From the NCBI GenBank assembly GCA_045802495.1, contig JBJMQW010000433.1, positions 1 to 5,045 of the forward strand: a stretch of 5,045 nt of DNA, read 5' to 3'. Source of the stretch: AP-15 sp045802495 (lineage in GTDB: Bacteria; Pseudomonadota; Alphaproteobacteria; ATCC43930; CGMCC-115725). The notes under the pieces were generated by a model. It was not told the DNA's origin, did no database searches, and worked only from the letters and a program-made list of their open reading frames with translations. The position numbers were made by a program, and so were the translations under genes. This document shows positions 1-5,045 of this stretch, piece after piece. Numbering within the stretch: position 1 is the stretch's first letter; the number at the start of each line of letters is the position of its first letter.

Positions 1-1270
1 CCTTGCGGTAATCGTTGATCGCATCCTCCCCGGGACGGCTCCAATCGATGTCGGACATGTGGACCATGCCGTCGATGTCGCCGGGCAGGCCGACAAACAG
101 TCCGAACTCGGTGATGTTGCGAACCTCGCCTTCGAGCTCGCTGCCGATCGGATGCTCCTCGACAAAGGTCTCCCACGGATTGGCGAGCGTCTGTTTGAGG
201 CCAAGGCTGATCCGCCGCTTTTGCGGATCGACGTCGAGAACCATCACCTCGACCTCCTGGCTGGTCGAGACGATCTTGCCGGGGTGCACGTTCTTCTTGG
301 TCCAGCTCATCTCGGAGACGTGCACGAGGCCTTCGACACCCGGCTCCAGCTCGACAAAGGCGCCGTAGTCGGTGATGTTGGTGACGCGGCCGCGGAATTT
401 GGCGCCAGCCGGATATTTGAGGTCGACACCCTCCCAGGGATCCGCCTCGAGCTGCTTCATCCCGAGCGAGATACGCTGCGTCTCGGGATTGAAGCGGATG
501 ACCTGAACCTTGACGTTCTGGCCGATATTCAGCGCCTCGGAGGGGTGGTTTATCCGGCGCCAGGCGATATCGGTCACATGCAGCAAGCCGTCGACACCGC
601 CGAGATCGACGAACGCACCGTAGTCGGTGATGTTCTTGACGACGCCGTTGAGGATCTGACCTTCCTTCAGGCTGGCGACGAGTTCCGAGCGCTGCTCGGC
701 GCGGCTCTCTTCGAGCACGGCGCGGCGCGACACGACGATATTGCCGCGCGAGCGGTCCATCTTGAGGATCTGGAAGGGCTGCGGCGATCCCAGCAACGGG
801 CTGATGTCGCGCACCGGCCGGATATCCACCTGGCTGCCGGGCAGAAACGCGACGGCGCCGTTGAGGTCGACGGTGAAGCCGCCTTTGACACGGCCGAAAA
901 TGACGCCGGTGACGCGCTCATTGCCCTGAAAGCTCTTGTCGAGCTGGGTCCAGGCCTCCTCGCGGCGCGCTTTCTCCCGCGAAAGCTGGGCCTCACCATT
1001 CTTGTCTTCCATCCGCTCGAGGAAAACCTCGACGGTATCGCCGACATTGAGATCCGGCTCGGCGCCTCCGGCGGCGAACTCCTTGAGGGGCACCCGGCCT
1101 TCCGATTTCAGGCCGACATCGATCAGGACCGCGTCGTTTTCGACGGCGACGACCCGCCCCTTGACGACGGTGCCTTCGAGACTGTTGCCAGCCCCCAGAG
1201 ATTCATCGAGAAGCGCGGCAAAGCTCTCCTTCGCGGGCGCCTCCCGGCTTTGCAATTCTACTGCTGCCAT
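1..1270 (-). CDS. rpsA: 30S ribosomal protein S1, 3'-truncated by window edge
   Basis: S1 is the large RNA-binding protein of the small ribosomal subunit that captures and unfolds mRNA leaders for initiation. The visible 423 residues begin MAAVELQSREAPAKESF and contain four complete S1 (OB-fold) repeats at about residues 29-98, 116-182, 203-271 and 288-358, and the start of a fifth from about 375. Repeats 3 and 4 carry the typical NITDYGAFV and VDGLLHV / VEGLVHVSEMSW signatures, and repeat 5 starts with NITEFGLFVGL. Bacterial S1 usually has six repeats and about 560 residues, so roughly a quarter lies beyond base 1; the frame is open to the edge. The first two repeats are the more divergent ones, which in known S1 proteins dock on the ribosome, while the later ones bind RNA. 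The ATG at 1270-1268 was chosen because it has an AAGGAG five bases upstream and gives the family N-terminus. It overlaps the end of cmk by 13 bases, suggesting coupled translation. Identification is very secure. Confidence 0.97.
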   Translation of the reverse strand, partial: MAAVELQSREAPAKESFAALLDESLGAGNSLEGTVVKGRVVAVENDAVLIDVGLKSEGRVPLKEFAAGGAEPDLNVGDTVEVFLERMEDKNGEAQLSREKARREEAWTQLDKSFQGNERVTGVIFGRVKGGFTVDLNGAVAFLPGSQVDIRPVRDISPLLGSPQPFQILKMDRSRGNIVVSRRAVLEESRAEQRSELVASLKEGQILNGVVKNITDYGAFVDLGGVDGLLHVTDIAWRRINHPSEALNIGQNVKVQVIRFNPETQRISLGMKQLEADPWEGVDLKYPAGAKFRGRVTNITDYGAFVELEPGVEGLVHVSEMSWTKKNVHPGKIVSTSQEVEVMVLDVDPQKRRISLGLKQTLANPWETFVEEHPIGSELEGEVRNITEFGLFVGLPGDIDGMVHMSDIDWSRPGEDAINDYRK

Positions 1271-1926
1271 TCCTTCTCCTTGAGCCTGCGCGCGACGAGC
1301 CGCGCGATGCGCTCGAAGACCGCATCAGCGTCGAGCATCGTCGTGTCTATCACCAAGGCGTCGTGAGCCACCGCCAGCGGACCGGCTCGGCGCTCGCTAT
1401 CCCGTGCGTCGCGTGTTTTGAGATCTTGCAAGACATTCTCGTATATAGCCGCCGCCCCCTGTTCCCGCAACTCTTTGACGCGGCGTGAGGCCCGCGCCTC
1501 CGCGGTGGCGGTAAGAAACAGCTTTAGATCCGCCGCGGGGCAGACCACTGTCCCAATGTCGCGCCCATCGAGAACGGCGCCACGCGCAGGCGGGCGGGGA
1601 TGCGCGGCGAAGCTGCGCTGAAGAGCGAGCAACGCGCGCCGGACTTCGGGGATCGCGGCGACAACCGAGGCTGCCTCCGCGATCGCATCGCCGCGCAACC
1701 GCGGGTCCGAGAGGAGTTCCGGCTCGATCCGCTGTGCCGCCCCCGCCGCCGTCACAACGTCGGCTGGATCGCCCGCCTCGCCGAGAACGAGAAGAGCCGT
1801 CGCCCGATAGAGCGCGCCCGTATCGAGATGTGCAAATCCGAAGTGATCCGCAAGACGGCGCGCCAAGGTCCCTTTGCCCGAACCCGCCGGCCCGTCTATC
1901 GCGAGGACAAAATGCCGATGGCCCAC
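1258..1926 (-). CDS. cmk: Cytidylate (CMP/dCMP) kinase
   Basis: Cytoplasmic nucleoside monophosphate kinase that transfers the ATP gamma-phosphate to CMP or dCMP in pyrimidine nucleotide synthesis and salvage. The 222-residue product has the usual length. The P-loop is GPAGSGKGT at residues 12-20. LDTGALYRA at 34-42 and DGRDIGTVV at 120-128 are the CMP-binding signatures typical of the bacterial Cmk family. A basic ARASRRVKEL segment (residues 144-153) and the DLKTRDARDSERRAGPL lid segment (168-184) follow, with VIDTT at 192-196 near the end. The start is a GTG whose G is also the last base of the aroA TAG stop, with AGGA three bases upstream; no other start lies nearby in frame. The end overlaps rpsA by 13 bases. 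Both junctions suggest translational coupling in an aroA-cmk-rpsA operon, an order commonly kept in alphaproteobacteria. No missing catalytic residue was noticed. Confidence 0.96.
   Translation of the reverse strand: MGHRHFVLAIDGPAGSGKGTLARRLADHFGFAHLDTGALYRATALLVLGEAGDPADVVTAAGAAQRIEPELLSDPRLRGDAIAEAASVVAAIPEVRRALLALQRSFAAHPRPPARGAVLDGRDIGTVVCPAADLKLFLTATAEARASRRVKELREQGAAAIYENVLQDLKTRDARDSERRAGPLAVAHDALVIDTTMLDADAVFERIARLVARRLKEKEWQQ
1276..1281 (-). promoter_or_regulatory. Shine-Dalgarno of rpsA, inside cmk
   Basis: The minus strand reads AAGGAG followed by AAGGA and then the rpsA ATG, giving a strong ribosome binding site with five-base spacing. It lies wholly within the last codons of cmk, so ribosomes finishing cmk would pass over the rpsA start site. 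This site fixes the rpsA start. Confidence 0.8.
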
Positions 1927-3284
1927 TATTCCTGACCGATCGCGGCGCCGAGCTGGTTCATCATCGCGATGAACCCCGGAAAGCTGGTGGCAATCGGTGC
2001 GGCGTCGTCGATGCGCACGGCCTGATTGGCAGCAAGCCCCAGAACGAGAAACGCCATCGCGATGCGGTGATCGAGTTGGGTGGCGATTAGCGCATCTCCG
2101 GCAGGGAGATTGTCGGCGCCATCAACGATCAAATCGTCGCCGTCGATCGCAGCCCGAACACCGCAGGCGGCGAGGCCTGAGGCGATCGCCGAGAGCCGGT
2201 CACTTTCCTTGACGCGCAGTTCGGCGAGCCCGCGCATCACGGTGCGGCCGCGGGCGCAGGCGGCGGCAACAGCGAGAATCGGGTATTCGTCGATCATTCG
2301 CGGCGCGCGCTCGGCGGGGATGTCGGTCCCCGTCAAGTCACTAGCCCGGGCACGGATATCCGCTACCGGCTCACCCCCCTCCTCGCGCTGGTTGAGCAGC
2401 GCTATGTCGGCTCCCATCTCGCGCAGACACTCGAAGAGACCGGAGCGCAACGGGTTGACGCCGACACCCTCGATCATGACGTCGGAGCCCGGAACGATCA
2501 GCGCTGCGACCAGCGGAAAGGCCGCCGAGGAAGGGTCGCCCGGCACCACGATCGGCGCGGCGGACAGTTCCGGGTAGCCCTCGACGGCAATGCGGCGGCC
2601 ACCATCTTCTTCGGGCTCGGTGACGATCTCGGCGCCGAAATGGCGCAGCATGCGCTCGGTGTGATCGCGCGTCGGCTGGGGTTCGACCACTGTGGTCGTA
2701 CCCGGCGTGTTTAGACCTGCGAGCAAGACGGCCGATTTGACCTGCGCAGAGGGCACCGGAAGGCGATAGGTAATCGGGATCGGATTGGCGGCGCCGGTGA
2801 CCGCGAGCGGCAGCCGAGCACCTTCGCGCGCGACGAACCGTGCGCCAAAGCGGCTCAGCGGATCGACGATGCGGCCCATAGGCCGCCGCCGCAGCGAGCC
2901 GTCACCGGTGACGAAGGCCGTGATCGGATGAGTCGCCAAGATGCCGAGGAGCAGCCGGGCGGCAGTCCCGGAATTGCCGAGATCAAGGAGATCCTGTGGT
3001 TCGGCGAGGCCGCCGATGCCGATGCCGTCGACGGTCCAGCTTCCGCCTGATCCCGCCGGGGCGGCGGTCGCGCCGAGGGCGTTAACCGCCGCGGCCGTGG
3101 CCAGAACGTCCTCGCCTTCGAGCAAACCCGAAATCTCGGTCCGGCCGACGGCGAGCGCACCCAGCATCAATGCGCGGTGCGAGATCGACTTGTCGCCGGG
3201 AACGCGGATCGTGCCGGCAAGCGAATTCGACGGCCGCGCGATCGTCCGCGGCGGCGCTAGTCGGGGAGAGGCGGGCAGGGTCAC
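1926..3284 (-). CDS. aroA: 3-phosphoshikimate 1-carboxyvinyltransferase (EPSP synthase), CP4-like
   Basis: Sixth step of the shikimate pathway: shikimate 3-phosphate plus phosphoenolpyruvate gives EPSP and phosphate, in the cytoplasm. With the GTG start at 3284-3282 the protein has 452 residues, close to the CP4-type length. Recognisable segments in order: VPGDKSISHRALM (28-40, with substrate-binding Lys32, Ser33 and Arg37), LGNSGTAAR (102-110), GDGSLRRRPMGR (127-138), SAQVKSAVLLAGLNTPG (179-195), RDHTERM (206-212), VPGDPSSAAFPL (247-258), DEYPILAVAA (332-341, with the likely catalytic Asp332), ELRVKESDRL (355-364) and DHRIAMAF (405-412). RDHTE, GDKS and SAQVK are motifs described for glyphosate-tolerant class II enzymes, but the position equivalent to E. 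coli Gly96 is still Gly (Gly106). The frame stays open upstream to an ATG at 3494, but that would read through the divergent gene's start and add 70 residues unlike the family. The chosen GTG lacks a clear Shine-Dalgarno, so the exact start is less sure than the identity. It heads the operon with cmk. Confidence 0.95.
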   Translation of the reverse strand: MTLPASPRLAPPRTIARPSNSLAGTIRVPGDKSISHRALMLGALAVGRTEISGLLEGEDVLATAAAVNALGATAAPAGSGGSWTVDGIGIGGLAEPQDLLDLGNSGTAARLLLGILATHPITAFVTGDGSLRRRPMGRIVDPLSRFGARFVAREGARLPLAVTGAANPIPITYRLPVPSAQVKSAVLLAGLNTPGTTTVVEPQPTRDHTERMLRHFGAEIVTEPEEDGGRRIAVEGYPELSAAPIVVPGDPSSAAFPLVAALIVPGSDVMIEGVGVNPLRSGLFECLREMGADIALLNQREEGGEPVADIRARASDLTGTDIPAERAPRMIDEYPILAVAAACARGRTVMRGLAELRVKESDRLSAIASGLAACGVRAAIDGDDLIVDGADNLPAGDALIATQLDHRIAMAFLVLGLAANQAVRIDDAAPIATSFPGFIAMMNQLGAAIGQE

Positions 3285-3398
3285 GGCGAAAGGTCCGATT
3301 TGTTCTGCGCAAGACGCGGTTGCCGTCAAGCAGGCGTCAGCCAATATGCTGGAGCCCGACGGCACGGCTCCGATCGATTTACACTCGGAAGTTTGCTT

Positions 3399-3427
3399 TT
3401 GACAGGGTCCTGTCCGTGTGGCAATGG
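3399..3427 (+). promoter_or_regulatory. Possible promoter and operator for the FYDLN-type gene
   Basis: The plus strand has a perfect -35 hexamer TTGACA at 3399-3404. A 17-base spacing leads to CAATGG at 3422-3427, a poor -10 match, so promoter activity is uncertain. The -35 box overlaps the palindrome GACAGG-GT-CCTGTC (3401-3414), whose six-base arms pair perfectly around two bases. The arrangement could be an operator covering the -35 region, or chance. The position, 55-70 bases upstream of the GTG start at 3469, is reasonable for a promoter. Confidence 0.3.
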
Positions 3428-3458
3428 CGCGCCGACGAGATTTACCGAACTTCTCAAT

Positions 3459-3462
3459 GGAG
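3459..3462 (+). promoter_or_regulatory. Shine-Dalgarno that decides the FYDLN-type gene start
   Basis: GGAG lies six bases upstream of the GTG at 3469. The competing ATG at 3457-3459 overlaps this GGAG and has no purine-rich site of its own, and the GTG at 3418 is further from the conserved start. The GTG also reproduces the family's usual opening, Met-Ala-Lys-Pro-Glu. Confidence 0.65.
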
Positions 3463-3468
3463 CAAAAG

Positions 3469-3840
3469 GTGGCGAAGCCCGAATGGGGGTCCAAGCGGAT
3501 TTGTCCGAGTTGCGGGACCCGTTACTATGATTTGATGCGCGAGCCGGTGATCTGCCCCAAATGCAGCACCCCCTTTGATCCCGAGGCCTTTCTGAAATCG
3601 CGCCGAGCGCGTCCGGCGGCTCCGGTCGAGAAGGAGCTCGAGCCGGTCGGCGCAGACGAGCTCGATACGGAGCTCGAGCCAGACGAAGCAGAAGTCGCGG
3701 AGGAAGAAGAGGAGGAGGCGGCGCCGCTCGAGGAGGCCGAAGAGGAGGACGAGGAGCTGCTCGAGGACGCATCCGAACTCGGCGAGGACGAGGACGATAT
3801 GGCCGAGGTAATCGAGAATGTCGAGGAGGAGGAGCATTGA
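3469..3840 (+). CDS. FYDLN-type (TIGR02300) zinc-ribbon protein with acidic tail, function unknown
   Basis: A 123-residue protein from the GTG start, of a small family seen mainly in alphaproteobacteria and of no established function. The N-terminal part, MAKPEWGSKRICPSCGTRYY, continues into DLMREPVICPKC, giving two CPxC pairs (Cys12, Cys15, Cys29, Cys32) 13 residues apart, which is a zinc-ribbon pattern. The family's FYDLN box appears here as YYDLM (19-23). A short basic linker, KSRRARP (43-49), follows. Residues 53-123 form a low-complexity tail in which I count 39 Asp or Glu out of 71 (31 Glu, 8 Asp), with EEEEEE and EEEE runs. No signal peptide or membrane segment is visible, so a cytoplasmic location is likely. 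Such a layout suggests contact with nucleic acid or a basic partner protein, but that is inference. It is divergent from aroA, and a tRNA-Ala follows after 96 bases. The ATG 12 bases upstream and the GTG at 3418 are alternative starts. Confidence 0.88.
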   Translation: MAKPEWGSKRICPSCGTRYYDLMREPVICPKCSTPFDPEAFLKSRRARPAAPVEKELEPVGADELDTELEPDEAEVAEEEEEEAAPLEEAEEEDEELLEDASELGEDEDDMAEVIENVEEEEH

Positions 3841-3870
3841 AGCGACGCGCGCAAAGCGGTGATTTTTCGC

Positions 3871-3899
3871 TTGCCGGTGCGCCGCGCCCTTCCTAATTT
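3871..3899 (+). promoter_or_regulatory. Possible promoter of tRNA-Ala
   Basis: TTGCCG (3871-3876), a 17-base spacer and TAATTT (3894-3899) match a sigma-70-type promoter moderately well: four of six and three of six bases. Transcription would begin about 30 bases before the tRNA 5' end, leaving a short leader for RNase P to remove. The tRNA could instead be read through from the upstream gene, because no convincing terminator separates them. Confidence 0.35.
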
Positions 3900-3936
3900 C
3901 GTTGCTAGCCTGAATTTCGTGGCCGGCACCAATCCC

Positions 3937-4012
<76 letters not shown>

Positions 4013-4020
4013 ATAAAATG

Positions 4021-4060
4021 AAGGGCTTAGCCGGATTATCGGCTAGGCCCTTTCGCTTTT
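4021..4060 (+). terminator. Intrinsic terminator after tRNA-Ala, possibly bidirectional
   Basis: AAGGGCTTAGCCG (4021-4033) pairs with CGGCTAGGCCCTT (4040-4052) around the loop GATTAT, forming a 13-bp stem with a single T-G wobble. It is followed by TCGCTTTT. On the minus strand the same stem is followed by CATTTTATT, so it may also stop transcripts coming from the nitroreductase gene, though that gene ends more than 300 bases away. Confidence 0.85.
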
Positions 4061-4378
4061 CGGAAGCCCCCCGGAATCCCACGGACTAGGTGGCAGGCAG
4101 CTAAAACCCCATGGCCTTACCCGGTACCCAGCATTACCGCGACATCGCCGACATGCGAGAAACGGCAGGAGCGGAGCAGGCGGACGGGAGCAGCAAGGAA
4201 CCCAGTGAGCTGCGGCGGTCATGCGGCCGCATAGAGCAGGGCGTCATCCACACCATTGCCATAGAGGCGATCCTCGAGATGATCTGCCCGGCTTTCGAGC
4301 CGCGCGGCAAGGTGCAGGATCTCCCTTCGGGCTCCCGCGAACTGGCACGCCCGCGCAGCGAGAGCAAGGCGAACTCGG
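4061..4378. other. Gene-poor interval with two weak open frames
   Basis: No gene here can be defended. On the plus strand a frame runs from ATG 4111 to 4497 (128 codons). Its first 89 codons have high G/C at third positions, but there is no convincing ribosome binding site. Its last part is Ser/Arg-rich sequence antisense to the nitroreductase, and I recognise no domain. On the minus strand a frame open from 4419 to the stop at 4221-4219 (66 codons) looks protein-like near its end (ILHLAARLESRADHLEDRLY), but it has no ATG, GTG or TTG in a usable position. The two cannot both be conventional genes. The interval also contains the 12-bp perfect palindrome ATGCGGCCGCAT at 4221-4232. It may be degraded coding sequence, or an ordinary gap between convergent units. 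Confidence 0.4.
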
Positions 4379-5045
4379 TCAAGAGCCGGGCCATTTTTCG
4401 CCCCAGCGCTCGGCGAAGGTCACCTCTGAAGCGGGGCGGCGCGCCAGCGGCCCGTATTTCTCGACCGGATAGCCGATCGGCATTAAGGCGAAGGTGAACA
4501 CGTCATCAGGTAGGCCAAGGATCGTTCGGACCTCGTCCTCGTAAAGAATGTGGTTGGTTGTGATCAGGGTCCCGAGGCCGAGCGCGCGGCACGCCAGGAT
4601 GATGTTCTGCACCGCGGGATAGATGCTCGACCCGCGTATTTGCTCCTGGTAGGCCAAATGAGCGTCATAGCGCTCCGCGATCGCCTCGGGCAGCACGTCG
4701 CGCGGCGGCATATCGCGTCTCTTCAGGCAGGGCACCAGGAGCACGGGGGCATCGCCGATATGGTCCCAGAGATAGCTGCCTCCGGCTATCAGCCGCCGGT
4801 ACTGCTCTTCCGTCAAATGCGCCGGCCGCCCTCGCGCAGCGTAGATCTCGGCAACCTCATCCGAGGCTTTCCGGTATACGGCTGCCAATCGACGGCGCTG
4901 CGCGTCCTCGCGCACAACGATGAAGATCCAGTTCTGGGCGTTGCCCCCGGACGGCGCCTGAATGGCTGCGTCCAGTACCCTGGTGATCAGCTCCTCAGGA
5001 ACCGGATCCAATTTAAGCCGCCGCATAGCGCGAGCCGTGTACATC
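4379..5045 (-). CDS. Nitroreductase-family FMN oxidoreductase, 5' end beyond window
   Basis: Flavoprotein of the nitroreductase superfamily, whose members use FMN and NAD(P)H to reduce nitro compounds, quinones, flavins or enones; the substrate cannot be read from the sequence. The visible part has 221 residues from MYTARAMRRLKLDPVPEELI. The segment ARAMRR and APSGGNAQNW (30-39) are the usual FMN-contacting N-terminal motifs. YPAVQNIILACRALGLGT (142-159) is the core helix and loop, and MPIGYPVEKYGP (188-199) is the typical late strand. The family normally has a short helix before the TARAMRR segment, so the Met at 5044-5042 is probably internal and the true start lies past the right edge. About 220-240 residues in all would be normal. 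The C-terminal AERWGEKWPGS looks complete. The gene is convergent with the tRNA-Ala unit, separated from it by the gene-poor interval, so it is probably not functionally linked to the operon. Confidence 0.9.
   Translation of the reverse strand, partial: MYTARAMRRLKLDPVPEELITRVLDAAIQAPSGGNAQNWIFIVVREDAQRRRLAAVYRKASDEVAEIYAARGRPAHLTEEQYRRLIAGGSYLWDHIGDAPVLLVPCLKRRDMPPRDVLPEAIAERYDAHLAYQEQIRGSSIYPAVQNIILACRALGLGTLITTNHILYEDEVRTILGLPDDVFTFALMPIGYPVEKYGPLARRPASEVTFAERWGEKWPGS

Noticed and set aside
59..1366. A 435-codon plus-strand open frame opposite rpsA and the end of cmk
   Set aside because: It is the antisense shadow of rpsA: the minus strand encodes clear S1 repeats across the same bases, and high GC keeps stops rare in the opposite frame. 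The translation has no recognisable domain.
3301..3329. Minus-strand TTGACG (3329-3324) with AGAACA 17 bases on as the aroA promoter
   Set aside because: The -35 match is good, but the -10 matches only one base of the consensus, so it cannot be supported.
3851..3873. Stem-loop after the FYDLN-type gene as a terminator
   Set aside because: The pairing of GCAAAGCG with CGCTTGC needs a bulge, and the T-run lies in the loop rather than after the stem, so it does not fit an intrinsic terminator.

Overview
The window shows a GC-rich chromosomal housekeeping region, most likely from an alphaproteobacterium of the Rhizobiales type. Three things point there: the gene order aroA-cmk-rpsA on one strand, a divergent FYDLN-type zinc-ribbon/acidic-tail gene (a family known essentially from alphaproteobacteria) with a tRNA-Ala behind it, and an EPSP synthase close to the Agrobacterium CP4 type. 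Placement is by recognition of protein sequences and gene order; no search was run.

Layout. Minus strand, 3284 down to 1: aroA (EPSP synthase, shikimate pathway), cmk (cytidylate kinase) and rpsA (ribosomal protein S1, cut by the left edge after 423 residues). The three genes are packed tightly: the aroA stop and cmk start share one base, and rpsA starts 13 bases inside the end of cmk behind a clear Shine-Dalgarno. This looks like one translationally coupled operon joining aromatic amino acid synthesis, CMP/dCMP phosphorylation and translation, a combination conserved by position rather than by pathway. Plus strand, 3469-4060: the FYDLN-type gene, then tRNA-Ala(GGC) with encoded CCA, then a strong 13-bp stem-loop terminator. 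The 184-bp gap between aroA and the FYDLN gene must hold both divergent promoters and contains a short palindrome. Minus strand, 5045-4379: a nitroreductase-family flavoprotein whose start lies beyond the right edge.

About 320 bases between the tRNA terminator and the nitroreductase 3' end have no gene I can defend. They hold two weak open frames on opposite strands and a 12-bp palindrome.

I see no mobile element, CRISPR array, toxin-antitoxin pair or defence cassette, and nothing that qualifies as a new multigene system. The points most worth following are the uncharacterised FYDLN-type protein, the mixed motif pattern of the EPSP synthase, the palindrome in the divergent promoter region and the unexplained open frames at 4111-4419.
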